Counted from the first letter of the stretch, positions 8,256 through 18,783 are shown. The stretch is DNA of 64,000 bases from Hydractinia symbiolongicarpus (GCF_029227915.1 NC_079876.1:17670001-17734000); one strand, 5' to 3'. Program-made: numbers and translations. Notes: generated from the letters alone by a model not told the origin.

Positions 8256-8460
8256 TATGGCTGCTAGATATGATGTTCTAGTCTATTAAATCCTGTACGT
8301 GTGGGTTCTCCTTTGAAGATGATTAGGATGGCAACTTATTTTTGCCAGCTAATGTTTTCAAGTTGTGCAGACACAAGGGAAATGTGTATAAAACGAAAGA
8401 TGTCCTTACTTTAATCGCGAAAATACCTTACCTGCAATAACTCCAACAATTCTGCTGTCA

Positions 8461-8532
8461 GCGTCGGTGGTGAAAAGGTTAGCATTGTTGCCTTCCAAGC
8501 AATAGATCCCGATCCGATTTCCGGCCGACGCA
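8461..8532 (+). pseudogene. tRNA-Gly relic, class D
   Basis: T13A, T55C, C61T in addition to class D changes. Confidence 0.75.
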
Positions 8533-8737
8533 TTTCGCTACTAGATTACATGTTCTAGTCTATTAAATTCAGTACGTGTCGTTTCTACTTTGAAGATGAT
8601 TAGGAGGGCAACTTGTTTTTGCCAGAAAATGTTTTCAAGTGGTGAAGACACAAGGGAAATGCATATAATACGAAAGATGTCCTTACTTTGATCGCGAAAG
8701 TACCTTACCTGCAATAACTCCACCAATTCTTCTGTCA

Positions 8738-8809
8738 GCGTCGGTGGTGTAAAGGTTAGCATTGTTGGATTCCAAGCAATAGATCCGGGTTCGATTCCCG
8801 GTCGACGCA
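8738..8809 (+). tRNA. tRNA-Gly(UCC), GGATTCC/class C hybrid
   Basis: GGATTCC anticodon arm followed by a class C tail (T66) and class C trailer. It marks the crossover of the 831-bp duplication. Confidence 0.55.
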
Positions 8810-9014
8810 TTTGGCTGCTAGACTACATGTTCTAGTCTATTAAATTCAGTACGTGTCGTTTCTACTTTGAAGGTGATTAGGAGGACAATTTTTTTTTGAC
8901 ACTTATTGTTTTCAAGTTGTGAAGACACAAGGGAAATGCATATAATTCTAAAGATGCCCTTATTTTGATCGCGAAAGTACCTTACCTGTAATAACTCCAA
9001 CAATACTTCTGTCA

Positions 9015-9086
9015 GTGTCGGTGGTGTAAAAGTTATTATTTTTGTCTTCCAAGCAATAGATCCTGGCTCACCTCCCAGGTGAAGCA
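9015..9086 (+). pseudogene. tRNA-Gly relic, class P
   Basis: Duplicate of 8184 (C2T, C70A). Confidence 0.8.
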
Positions 9087-9291
9087 TATGGCTGCTAGAT
9101 ATGATGTTCTAGTCTATTAAATCCTGTACGTGTGGGTTCTCCTTTGAAGATGATTAGGATGGCAACTTATTTTTGCCAGCTAATGTTTTCAAGTTGTGCA
9201 GACACAAGGGAAATGTGTATAAAACGAAAGATGTCCTTACTTTAATCGCGAAAATACCTTACCTGCAATAACTCCAACAATTCTGCTGTCA

Positions 9292-9363
9292 GCGTCGGTG
9301 GTGAAAAGGTTAGCATTGTTGCCTTCCAAGCAATAGATCCCGATCCGATTTCCGGCCGACGCA
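9292..9363 (+). pseudogene. tRNA-Gly relic, class D
   Basis: Duplicate of 8461. Confidence 0.75.
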
Positions 9364-9568
9364 TTTCGCTACTAGATTACATGTTCTAGTCTATTAAATT
9401 CAGTACGTGTCGTTTCTACTTTGAAGATGATTAGGAGGGCAACTTGTTTTTGCCAGAAAATGTTTTCAAGTGGTGAAGACACAAGGGAAATGCATATAAT
9501 ACGAAAGATGTCCTTACTTTGATCGCGAAAGTACCTTACCTGCAATAACTCCACCAATTCTTCTGTCA

Positions 9569-9640
9569 GCGTCGGTGGTGTAAAGGTTAGCATTGTTGGA
9601 TTCCAAGCAATAGATCCGGGTTCGATTCCCGGCCGACGCA
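9569..9640 (+). tRNA. tRNA-Gly(UCC), GGATTCC variant
   Basis: C31G, C32A with normal tail. Confidence 0.6.
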
Positions 9641-9845
9641 TTTCGCTGCTAGATTACATGTTCTAGTCTATTAAATTCAGTACGTGTGGGTTCTCCTTTG
9701 AAGATGATTAGGAGGGCAACTTGTTTTTGCCGGCTAATGTTTTCAAGTTGTGCAGACACAAGGGAAATGCATATAATACGAAAGATGTCGTTACTTTGAT
9801 CGCGAAAATACCTTACCTGCAATAACTCCAACAATTCTGCTGTCA

Positions 9846-9917
9846 GCGTCGGTGGTGTAAAGTTTAGCATTGTTGCCTTCTAAGCAATAGATCCCGATTC
9901 GATTCCCGGCGGACGCA
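9846..9917 (+). pseudogene. tRNA relic, class D2, anticodon UCU
   Basis: G19T and C36T; loop CTTCTAA keeps U33, so the anticodon reads UCU (Arg). Confidence 0.65.
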
Positions 9918-10122
9918 TTTGGCCGCTAGATTACATGTTCTAGTCTATTAAATTCCGTACGTGTGGTTTCTGCTTTGAAGGTGATTAGGAGGGCAAATTT
10001 TTTTGGACAGTTAATGTTTTCAAGTTGTGAAGACACAAAAGAAATGCATGTAATACGAAAGATGCCCTTATTTTGATCGCGAAAGTATCTTACCTGTAAT
10101 AACTCCAACAATTATCCTGTCA

Positions 10123-10194
10123 GCGTCGGTGGTGTAAAGGTTAGCATTGTTGCCATGCAAGCAATAGATCCGGGTTCGATTCCCGGCCGACGCA
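10123..10194 (+). tRNA. tRNA-Gly body with anticodon UGC (Ala)
   Basis: Loop CATGCAA; otherwise consensus. Same as 2917. Confidence 0.65.
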
Positions 10195-10402
10195 TTTGGC
10201 TGCTAGACTACATGTTCTAGTCTATTAAATTCAGTACGAGTTGTTTCTACTTTGAAGGTGATTATGAAGGCAAATTTTTGTTTGGACAGTTATTTGTTTT
10301 CAAGTTGTGAAAACACAAGGGAAGTGCATATAATACGAAAGATGCCCTTATTTTGATCGCGAAAGTACCTTACCTGCAATAACTCCAACAATTCTGCTGC
10401 CA

Positions 10403-10472
10403 CCGGCGGTGGTGTAAAGTTAGTATTGTTGCCTTCCAAGCAATAGATCCGGTTTCGATTCAGGTTGACCCA
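10403..10472 (+). pseudogene. tRNA-Gly relic, class C with deletions
   Basis: 70 nt; T arm GGTTTCGATTCAGG is further decayed. Confidence 0.8.
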
Positions 10473-10677
10473 TTTGACTGCTTGTTTTGATGCTCTAGTC
10501 TATTAAATTGTGTACGTGTGGGTTCTCCTTTGAAGATGATTAGAAGGGCAACTTGTTTTTGCCAGAAAATATTTTCAAGTTGTGAAGACACAAGGGAAAT
10601 GCATATAATACGAAAGATGTCCTTACTTTGATCGCGAAAGTACCTTACCTGCAATAACTCCAACAATTCTGCTGTCA

Positions 10678-10749
10678 GCGTCGGTGGTGTAAAGATTAGC
10701 ATTGTGGCCTTCCAAGCAATAGATCCGGGTTCGATTCCCGGCCGACGCA
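10678..10749 (+). tRNA. tRNA-Gly(UCC), class A variant
   Basis: G19A, T29G only. Confidence 0.55.
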
Positions 10750-10953
10750 TTTGGCTGTTAGAATTCATGTTCTAGTCTATTAAATTCAGTTTTTGTGGTT
10801 CCTACTTAAAAGATGATTAGGAGGACAATTTTTTTTGACACTTATTGTTTTCAAGTTGTGAAGACACAAGGGAAATGCATATAATTCTAAAGATGCCCTT
10901 ATTTTGATCGCGAAAGTACCTTACCTGCAATAACTCCAACAATACTTCTGTCA

Positions 10954-11025
10954 GCGTCGGTGGTGTAAAGGTTAGCATTGTTGCCTTCCAAGCAATAGAT
11001 CCGGGTTCGATTCCCGGCCGACGCA
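10954..11025 (+). tRNA. trnG(ucc): tRNA-Gly(UCC), consensus
   Basis: All 72 bases consensus. Confidence 0.93.
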
Positions 11026-11231
11026 TTTCGCTACTAGATTACATGTTCTAGTCTATTAAATTCAGTACGTGTCGTTTCTACTTTGAAGATGATTAGGAAG
11101 GCAAATTTTGTTTGGACAGTTAATGTTTTCAAGTTGTGAAAACACAAGGGAAGTGCATAAATTACGAAAGATGCCCTTATTTTGATCGCGAAAGTACCTT
11201 ACCTGCAATAACTCCAACAATTCTGCTGCCA

Positions 11232-11303
11232 CTGGCGGTGGTGTAAAGGTTAGTATTGTTGCCTTCCAAGCAATAGATCCGGGTTCGATTCCCGGCCGAC
11301 GCA
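11232..11303 (+). pseudogene. tRNA-Gly relic, class C
   Basis: 5' strand CTGGCGG, so C2T opens a further acceptor pair and breaks the palindrome. Confidence 0.65.
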
Positions 11304-11509
11304 TTTGGCTGCTAGACTACATGTTCAAGTTTATTAAATTCAGTACGTGTCGTTTCTACTTTGAAGGTGATTAGGAGGACAAATTTTGTTTGGACAGTTA
11401 ATGTTTTCAAGTTGTGAAAACACAAGGGAAGTGCATATAATACGAAAGATGCCCTTATTTTGATCGCGAAAGTACCTTACCTGCAATAACTCCAACAATT
11501 CTGCTGCCA

Positions 11510-11580
11510 CCGGCGGTGGTGTAAAGGTTAGTATTGTTGCCTTCCAAGCAATAGATCTGGTTTCGATTTCGGCCGACCCA
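11510..11580 (+). pseudogene. tRNA-Gly relic, class C/V hybrid
   Basis: Class C 5' half joined to a class V tail ending GACCCA. 71 nt. Confidence 0.75.
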
Positions 11581-11785
11581 TTTGGCTGCTTGTTTTAATG
11601 TTCTAGTCTATTAAATTGTGTACGAGTGGGTTTTCCTTTGAAGATGATTGGGAGGGCAACTTGTTTTTGCCAAAAAATATTTTCAAGTTGTGAAAACACA
11701 AGGGAAGTGCATATAATACGAAAGATGACCTTATTTTGATCGCGAAAGTACCTTACCTGCAATAACTCCAACAATTCTGCTGTCA

Positions 11786-11857
11786 GCGTCGGTGGTGTAA
11801 AGGTTAGCATTGTGGCCTTCCAAGCAATAGATCCGGGTTCGATTCCCGGCCGACGCA
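11786..11857 (+). tRNA. tRNA-Gly(UCC), T29G variant
   Basis: G19 is present but T29G leaves one anticodon-stem mismatch: a class A half-form. Confidence 0.65.
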
Positions 11858-12062
11858 TTTGGTTGTTAGATTTCATGTTCTAGTCTATTAAATTCAGTTT
11901 TTGTGGTTCCTACTTAAAAGATGATTAGGAGGACAAATTTTTTTTGACAGTTATTGTTTTCAAGTTGTGAAGACACAAGGGAAATGCATATAATTCTAAA
12001 GATGCCCTTATTTTGATCGCGAAAGTACCTTACCTGTAATAACTCCAACAATACTTCTGTCA

Positions 12063-12134
12063 GCGTCGGTGGTGTAAAGGCTAGCATTTTTACCTTCAAA
12101 GCAATAGATCCGGGTTCGATTCCCGGCCGACGCA
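12063..12134 (+). tRNA. tRNA-Gly body with anticodon UCA
   Basis: T20C, G27T, G30A and C36A. The loop CTTCAAA gives anticodon UCA, which would read the UGA stop codon, but the anticodon stem has two mismatches. The duplicate at 42819 still has UCC. Confidence 0.5.
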
Positions 12135-12340
12135 TTTCGCTACTAGATTACATGTTCTAGTCTATTAAATTCAGTACGTGTCGTTTCTACTTTGAAGATG
12201 ATTAGGAAGGCAAATTTTGTTTGGACAGTTAATGTTTTCAAGTTGTGAAAACACAAGGGAAGTGCATATAATACGAAAGATGACCTTATTTTGATCGCGC
12301 AAGTACCTTACCTGCAAAAACTCCAACAATTCTGCTGCCA

Positions 12341-12412
12341 CCGGCGGTGGTGTAAAGGTTAGTATTGTTGCCTTCCAAGCAATAGATCCGGGTTCGATTC
12401 CCGGTCGACGCA
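12341..12412 (+). pseudogene. tRNA-Gly relic, class C
   Basis: Class C with C66T. Confidence 0.6.
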
Positions 12413-12617
12413 TTTGGCTGTTAGATTTCATGTTCTAGTCTATTAAATTCAGTTTTTGTGGTTCCTACTTAAAAGATGATTAGGAGGACAAATTTTTTTT
12501 GACACTTATTGTTTTCAAGTTGTGAAGACACAAGGGAAATGCATATAATTCTAAAGATGCCCTTATTTTGATCGCGAAAGTACCTTACCTGTAATAACTC
12601 CAACAATACTTTTGTCA

Positions 12618-12689
12618 GCGTCGGTGGTGTAAAGGTTAGCATTGTTGCCTTCCAAGCAATAGATCCGGGTTCGATTCCCGGCCGACGCA
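12618..12689 (+). tRNA. trnG(ucc): tRNA-Gly(UCC), consensus
   Basis: All 72 bases consensus. Confidence 0.93.
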
Positions 12690-12895
12690 TTTCGCCACTA
12701 GATTACATGATCTAGTCTATTAAATTCAGTACGTGTCGTTTCTACTTTGAAGATGATTAGGAAGGCAAATTTTGTTTGGACAGTTAATGTTTTCAAGTTG
12801 TGAAAACACAAGGGAAATGCATATAATTCTAAAGATGCCCTTATTTTGATCGCGAAAGTACCTTACCTGTAATAACCCCAACAATACTTCTGTCA

Positions 12896-12966
12896 GCGTC
12901 GGTGGTGTAAAGGTTAGTATTGTTGCCTTCCAAGCAATAGATCCGGTTTCCATTCCGGCCGACCCT
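12896..12966 (+). pseudogene. tRNA-Gly relic, class V
   Basis: Class V reference: one T-stem base is lost (CCGG-TTTCGATT-CCGG pattern), and G71C opens acceptor pair 2-71. Here G57C and C23T are added and the discriminator is T. 71 nt; units of this class are 276 bp. Confidence 0.75.
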
Positions 12967-13171
12967 TTTGGCTGCTTGTTTTGATGTTCTAGTCTATTAA
13001 ATTGTGTACGTGTGGGTTCTCCTTTGAAGATGATTAGTAGGGCAACTTGTTTTTGCCAGAAAATATTTTCTAGTTGTGAAGACACAAGGGAAATGCATAT
13101 AATACGAAAGATGTCCTTACTTTGATCGCGAAAGTACCTTACCTGCCATAACTCCAACAATTCTACTGTCA

Positions 13172-13243
13172 GCGTCGGTGGTGTAAAGGTTAGCATTGTT
13201 GCCTTCCAAGCAATAGATCCGGGTTCGATTCCCGGCCGACGCA
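13172..13243 (+). tRNA. trnG(ucc): tRNA-Gly(UCC), consensus
   Basis: All 72 bases consensus. Confidence 0.93.
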
Positions 13244-13448
13244 TTTCGCTACTAGATTACATGTTCTAGTCTATTAAATTCAGTACGTGTCGTTTCTACT
13301 TTGAAGATAATTAGGAGGGCAACTTGTTTTTTCCAGGAAATGTTTTCATGTTGTGAAGACACAAGGGAAATGCATATAATACAAAAGATGTCCTTACTTT
13401 GATCGCGAAAGTACCTTACCTGCAATAACTCCAACAATTCTGCTCTCA

Positions 13449-13520
13449 GCGTCGGTGGTGTAAAGATTAGCATTGTGGCCTTCCAAGCAATAGATCCGGG
13501 TTCGATTCCCGGCCGACGCA
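13449..13520 (+). tRNA. tRNA-Gly(UCC), class A variant
   Basis: G19A, T29G only. Confidence 0.55.
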
Positions 13521-13725
13521 TTTGGCTGTTGGATTTCATGTTCTAGTCTATTAAATTCAGTTTTTGTGGTTCCTACTTAAAAGATGATTAGGAGGACAAA
13601 TTTTTTTTGACACTTATTGTTTTCAAGTTGTGAAGACACAAGGGAAATGCATATAATTCTAAAGATGCCCTTATTTTGATCGCGAAAGTACCTTACCTGT
13701 AATAACTCCATCAATTCTTCTGTCA

Positions 13726-13797
13726 GCGTCGGTGGTGTAAAGGCTAGCATTGTTGCCTTTCAAGCAATAGATCCGGGTTCGATTCCCGGCCGACGCA
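13726..13797 (+). tRNA. tRNA-Gly body with anticodon UUC (Glu)
   Basis: T20C and C35T: loop CTTTCAA, anticodon UUC. Every stem and both boxes are otherwise consensus, making this the cleanest Gly-to-Glu anticodon switch in the window. Confidence 0.7.
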
Positions 13798-14002
13798 TTT
13801 CGCTACTGGTTTACATGTTCTAGTCTATTAAATTCAGTACGTGTCGTTTCTACTTTGAAGATGATTAGGAGGGCAACTTGTTTTTGCCAGGAAATGTTTT
13901 CAAGTTGTGAAGACACAAGGGAAATGCATATAATACAAAGGATGTCCTTACTTTGATCGCGAAAGTACCTTACCTGCAATAACTCCAACAATACTTTTGT
14001 CA

Positions 14003-14074
14003 GCGTCGGTGGTGTAAAGGTTAGCATTGTTGCCTTCCAAGCAATAGATCCGGGTTCGGTTCCCGGCCGACGCA
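14003..14074 (+). tRNA. tRNA-Gly(UCC), class G variant
   Basis: Class G reference: consensus except A58G (loop TTCGGTT). A58 forms the T54-A58 pair and is usually methylated, so stability may suffer; the B box becomes GGTTCGGTTCC. Confidence 0.65.
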
Positions 14075-14280
14075 TTTCGCTGCTAGACTACATGTTCTAG
14101 TCTATTAAATTCAGTACGTCTCGTTTCTACTTTGAAGGTGATTAGCAGGGCAAATATTGTTTGGACAGTTAATGTTTTCAAGTTATGAAGACACAAGGGA
14201 AATGCATATAATACGAAGGATGCCCTTATTTTGATCGCGAAAGTGCCTTACCTGCAATACCTCCAACAATTCTGCTGTCA

Positions 14281-14352
14281 GCGTCGGTGGTGTAAAAGTT
14301 ATTATTTTTGTCTTCCACGCAAAAGATCCTGGTTCACTTCCCAGTTGACGCA
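14281..14352 (+). pseudogene. tRNA-Gly relic, class P
   Basis: Class P with A38C and T43A. Confidence 0.8.
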
Positions 14353-14557
14353 TTTGACTGCTAGATATGATGTTCTAGTCTATTAAATTCTGTACGTGTG
14401 GGTTCTCCTTTGAAGATGATTAGGAGGGCAACTTGTTTTTGCCAGCTAATGTTTTCAAGTTGTGCAGACACAAGGGAAATGCATATAATACGAAAGATGT
14501 CCTTACTTTGATCGCGAAAGTACCTTACCTGTCATAACTCCAACAATTCTGCTGTCA

Positions 14558-14629
14558 GCGTCGGTGGTGTAAAGGTTGACATTGTTGCCTTCCAAGCAAT
14601 AGATCCGGGTTCGATTCCCGGCCGACGCA
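14558..14629 (+). tRNA. tRNA-Gly(UCC), class N variant
   Basis: Class N reference: A21G and G22A. The D stem gains a T13-A22 pair but loses the conserved A21. Everything else is consensus, anticodon UCC. Confidence 0.7.
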
Positions 14630-14834
14630 TTTGGCTGTTAGATTTCATGTTCTAGTCTATTAAATTCAGTTTTTGTGGTTCCTACTTAAAAGATGATTAG
14701 GAGGACAAATTGTTTTTGACACTTATTGTTTTCAAGTTGTGAAGACACAAGGGAATTGCATATAATACGTAATATGCCCTTATTTTGATCGCGAAAGTAC
14801 CTTACCTGCCATAACTCCAACAATTCTGCTGTTA

Positions 14835-14906
14835 GCGTCGGTGGTGTAAAGGTTAGCATTGTTGCCTTCCAAGCAATAGATCCGGGTTCGATTCCCGGCC
14901 GACGCA
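14835..14906 (+). tRNA. trnG(ucc): tRNA-Gly(UCC), consensus
   Basis: All 72 bases consensus. Confidence 0.93.
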
Positions 14907-15110
14907 TTTCGCTACTAGATTACATGTTCTAGTCTATTAAATTCAGTACGTGTAGTTTCTACTTTGAAGATGATTAGGAGGGAACTTGTTTTTGCCAGGA
15001 AATGTTTTCAAGTTGTGAAGACACAAGGGAAATGCATATAATACAAAGGATGTCCTTACTTTGATCGCGAAAGTACCTTACCTGTAATAACTCCAACAAT
15101 TCTGCTGCCA

Positions 15111-15182
15111 CCGGCGGTGGTGTAAAGGTTAGCATTGTTGCCTTCCAAGCAATAGATCCGGGTTCAATTCCCGGCCGACGCA
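15111..15182 (+). pseudogene. tRNA-Gly relic, class C
   Basis: Class C 5' strand, but C23 and C66 are consensus; G57A. Confidence 0.6.
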
Positions 15183-15387
15183 TTTCGCAACTAGATTATA
15201 AGTTCTAGTCTATTAAATTCAGTACGTGTCGTTTCTACTTTGAAGATGATTAGGAGGGCAACTTGTTTTTGCCAGGAAATGTTTTCAAGTTGTGAAGACA
15301 CAAGGGAAATGCATATAATACGAAGGATGTCCTTACTTTGATCGCGAAGGCACCTTACCTGCAAAAACTCCAACAATACTTTTGTCA

Positions 15388-15459
15388 GCGTCGGTGGTGT
15401 AAAGGTTAGCATTGTTGCCTTCCAAGCAATAGATCCGGGTTCGGTTCCCGGCCGATGCA
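15388..15459 (+). tRNA. tRNA-Gly(UCC), class G variant
   Basis: A58G and C70T (wobble with G3). Confidence 0.6.
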
Positions 15460-15665
15460 TTTCGCTGCTAGACTACATGTTCTAGTCTATTAAATTCAGT
15501 ACGTGTCGTATCTACTTTGAAGGTGATTAGCAGGGCAAATATTGTTTGGACAGTTAATGTTTTCAAGTTGTGAAGACACAAGGGAAATGCATAAAATACG
15601 AAGGATGCCCTTATTTTGATCGCGAAAGTGCCTTACCTGCAATACCTCCAACAATTCTGCTGTCA

Positions 15666-15737
15666 GCGTCGGTGGTGTAAAAGTTATTATTTTTGTCTTC
15701 CAAGCAAAAGATCCTGGTTCACTTCCCAGTTGACGCA
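15666..15737 (+). pseudogene. tRNA-Gly relic, class P
   Basis: Class P with T43A. Confidence 0.8.
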
Positions 15738-15942
15738 TTTGGCTGCTACATATGATGTTCTAGTCTATTAAATTGTGTACGTGTGGGTTCTCCTTTGAAG
15801 ATGAATAGGAGGGCAACTTGTTTTTGCCAGCTAATGTTTTCAAGTTGTGCAGACGCAAGGGAAATGCATATAACACGAAAGATGTCCTTACTTTGATCGC
15901 GAAAGTACCTTACCTGTCATAACTCCAACAATTCTGCTGTCA

Positions 15943-16014
15943 GTGTCGGTGGTGTAAATGTTGACATTGTTGCCTTTTAAGCAATAGATCCGGGTTCGAT
16001 TCCCGGCCGACGCA
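15943..16014 (+). tRNA. tRNA-Gly body, class N, anticodon UUU (Lys)
   Basis: C2T, G18T, A21G, G22A, C35T, C36T. The loop CTTTTAA gives UUU and also places a T4 inside the gene, where RNA polymerase III might stop. Confidence 0.5.
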
Positions 16015-16219
16015 TTTGGCTGTTAGATTTCATGTTCTAGTCTATTAAATTCAGTACGTGTCGTTTTTACTTTGAAGATGATTAGGAGGGCAACTTGTTT
16101 TTGCCAGAAAATGTTTTCAAGTTGTGAAGACACAAGGGAAATACATATAATACGAAGGATGTCCTTACTTTGATCGCGAAAGCACCTTACCTGCAAAAAC
16201 TCCAACAATACTTTTGTCA

Positions 16220-16290
16220 GCGTCGGTGGTGTAAAGGTTAGCATTTTTGCCTTCCAAGCAATAGATCCGGGTTCGGTTCCGGCCGATGCA
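16220..16290 (+). pseudogene. tRNA-Gly relic, class G with deletion
   Basis: A58G, G27T, C70T and one C lost from the T stem. 71 nt. Confidence 0.65.
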
Positions 16291-16496
16291 TTTCGCTGCT
16301 AGGCTACATGTTCTAGTCTATTAAATTCAGTACATGTCGTTTCTACTTTGAAGATGATTAGCAGGGCAAATATTGTTTGGACAGTTAATGTTTTCAAGTT
16401 GTGAAGACACAAGGGAAATGCATAAAATACGAAGGATGCCCTTATTTTGATCGCGAAAGTGCCTTACCTGCAATAACTCCAACAATTCTGCTGTCA

Positions 16497-16568
16497 GCGT
16501 CGGTGGTGTAAAGATTAGCATTGTGGCCTTCCAAGCAAAAGATCCGGGTTCGATTCCCGGCCGACGCA
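16497..16568 (+). tRNA. tRNA-Gly(UCC), class A variant
   Basis: G19A, T29G, T43A. Confidence 0.5.
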
Positions 16569-16773
16569 TTTGACTGTTGGATTTCATGTTCTAGTCTATT
16601 AAATTCAGTTTTTGTGGTTCCTACTTAAAAGATGATTAGGAGGACAAATTTTTTTTGACACTTATTGTTTTCAAGTTGTGAAGACACAAGGGAAATTCAT
16701 ATAATTCTAAAGATGCCCTTATTTTGATGGCGAAAGTACCTTACCTGTAATAACTCCAACAATTCTTCTGTCA

Positions 16774-16845
16774 GCGTCGGTGGTGTAAAGGTTAGCATTG
16801 TTGCCTTTCAAGCAATAGATCCAGGTTCGATTCCCGACCGACGCA
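16774..16845 (+). tRNA. tRNA-Gly body with anticodon UUC
   Basis: C35T gives UUC; G51A and G65A each open a T-stem pair. Confidence 0.5.
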
Positions 16846-17049
16846 TTTCGGAACTAGATTATATGTTCTAGTCTATTAAATTCAGTACGTGTCGTTTTTA
16901 CTTTGAAGATGATTAGAGGGCAACTTGTTTTTGCCAGAAAATGTTTTCAAGTTGTGAAGACACAAGGGAAATACATATAATACGAAGGATGTCCTTACTT
17001 TGATCGCGAAAGCACCTTACCTGCAAAAACTCCAACAATACTTTTGTCA

Positions 17050-17121
17050 GCGTCGGTGGTGTAAAGGTTAGCATTGTTGCCTTCCAAGCAATAGATCCGG
17101 GTTCGGTTCCCAGTTGACGCA
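17050..17121 (+). pseudogene. tRNA-Gly relic, G/P hybrid
   Basis: Class G up to the T loop, class P tail CCCAGTTGACGCA; the switch lies inside the T arm. Confidence 0.65.
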
Positions 17122-17326
17122 TTTGGCTGCTAGATATGATGTTCTAGTCTATTAAATTGTGTACGTGTGGGTTCTCCTTTGAAGATGATTAGGAGGGCAA
17201 CTTGTTTTTGCCAGCTAATGTTTTCAAGTTGTGGAGACACAAGGGAAATGCATATAACACGAAAGATGTCCTTACTTTGATCGCGAAAGTACCTTACCTG
17301 TCATAACTCCAACAATTCTGCTGTCA

Positions 17327-17398
17327 GCGTCGGTGGTGTAAAGGTTAGCATTGTTGCCTTCCAAGCAATAGATCCGGGTTCGATTCCCGGCCGACGCA
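17327..17398 (+). tRNA. trnG(ucc): tRNA-Gly(UCC), consensus
   Basis: All 72 bases consensus, behind a class N type leader. Its partner in the long duplication (48912) is class N, so this gene body was probably exchanged. Confidence 0.93.
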
Positions 17399-17604
17399 TT
17401 TCGCTACTAAATAACATGTTCTAGTCTGTTAAATTCAGTAAGTGTCGTTTCTACTTTGAAGGTGATTAGCAGGGCAAATATTGTTTGGACAGTTAATGTT
17501 TTCAAGTTGTGAAGACACAAGGGAAATGCATATAATACGAAGGATGCCCTTATTTTGATCGCGAAAGTGCCTTACCTGCAATACCTCCAACAAATCTGCT
17601 GTCA

Positions 17605-17676
17605 GCGTCGGTGGTCTAAAGGTTAGCATTGTTGCCTTCCAAGCAATAGATCCGGGTTCGATTCCCAGACGACGCA
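17605..17676 (+). pseudogene. tRNA-Gly relic, class M
   Basis: Class M reference: G12C breaks D-stem pair 12-23 and the A box; tail CCCAGACGACGCA has G64A and C66A. Confidence 0.65.
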
Positions 17677-17880
17677 TTTCGCTACTAGATTACATGTTCT
17701 AGTCTATTAAATTCAGTACGTGTCGTTTCTACATTGAAGATGATTAGGAGGGCAACTTGTTTTGCCAGCTAATGTTTTCAAGTTGTGCAGACACAAGGGA
17801 AATGCATATAATACGAAAGATGTCCTTACTTTGATCGCGAAAATACCTTACCTGCAATAACTATAACAATTCTGCTGTCA

Positions 17881-17952
17881 GCGTCGGTGGTGTAAAGATT
17901 AGCATTGTGGCCTTCCAAGCAATAGATCCGGGTTCGATTCCCGGCCGACGCA
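17881..17952 (+). tRNA. tRNA-Gly(UCC), class A variant
   Basis: G19A, T29G only. Confidence 0.55.
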
Positions 17953-18157
17953 TTTGGCTGTTACATTTCATGCTCTAGTCTATTAAATTCAGTTTTTGTG
18001 GTTCCTACTTAAAAGATGATTAGGAGGGCAACTTGTTTTTGCCAGAAAATGTTTTTAAGTTATGAAGACACAAGGGAAATGCATATAATACGAAGGATGC
18101 CCTTATTTTGATCGCGAAAGTGCCTTACCTGCAATACCTCCAACAATTCTGCTCTCA

Positions 18158-18228
18158 GCGTCGGTGGTGTAAAGGTTAGCTTTGTTGCCTTCCAAGCAAT
18201 AGATCCGGTTTCGATTCTGGCCGACCCA
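18158..18228 (+). pseudogene. tRNA-Gly relic, class V
   Basis: A24T and a mismatched T stem (CCGG with CTGG). Confidence 0.75.
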
Positions 18229-18434
18229 TTTGGCTGCTTGTTTTGATGTTATAGTCTATTAAATTGTGTACGTCTGGGTTCTCCTTTGAAGGTGATTAGC
18301 AGGGCAAATATTGTTTGGACAGTTAATGTTTTCAAGTTGTGAAGACACAAGGGAAATGCATATAATACGAAGGATGCCCTTATTTTAATCGCGAAAGTGT
18401 CTTACCTGCAATATCTCCAACAATTCTGCTGTCA

Positions 18435-18506
18435 GCGTCGGTGGTGTAAAAGTTATTCTTTTTGTCTTCCAAGCAATAGATCCTGGTTCGATTCCCGGCG
18501 GACGCA
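18435..18506 (+). pseudogene. tRNA-Gly relic, class P2
   Basis: Class P2 with a normal GCGTCGG 5' strand. Confidence 0.75.
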
Positions 18507-18711
18507 TTTGGCCGCTAGATTACATGTTCTAGTCTATTAAATTCCGTACGTGTGGTTTCTGCTTTGAAGGTGATTAGGAGGGCAAATTTTTTTGGACAGT
18601 TAATGTTTTCAAGTTGTGAAGACACAAAAGAAATGCATGTAATACGAAAGATGCCCTTATTTTGATCGTGAAAGTACCTTACCTGTAATAACTCCAACAA
18701 TTATCCTGTCA

Positions 18712-18783
18712 GCGTCGGTGGTGTAAAGGTTAGCATTGTTGCCTTCCAAGCAATAGATTCGGGTTCGATTCCCGGCCGACGCA
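18712..18783 (+). tRNA. trnG(ucc): tRNA-Gly(UCC), C49T form
   Basis: Only C49T differs. Confidence 0.88.

Larger units (their letters stand above)
7979..8809 (+). repeat. 831-bp tandem duplication, copy 1
   Basis: Three units (P, D, GGATTCC). The tRNA at its end (8738-8809) is a hybrid: GGATTCC anticodon arm joined to a class C tail with T66. The crossover therefore fell inside the tRNA. Confidence 0.85.
8810..9640 (+). repeat. 831-bp tandem duplication, copy 2
   Basis: Same three units as copy 1, except that the last tRNA (9569-9640) keeps the parental CCGACGC tail. Confidence 0.85.
5688..17398 (+). repeat. Long segmental duplication, copy 1
   Basis: Pairs with 36998-48983. Unit starts match at offsets of 31,310, then 31,587, 30,756, 31,307, 30,753 and 31,584-31,585 bp. 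Most jumps are near multiples of 277 and mark whole-unit gains or losses in one copy. Confidence 0.85.
17605..18228 (+). repeat. M-A-V block, copy 1
   Basis: Units at 17605, 17881 and 18158 recur at 20377, 20653 and 20930, offset 2,772 bp. Confidence 0.75.
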
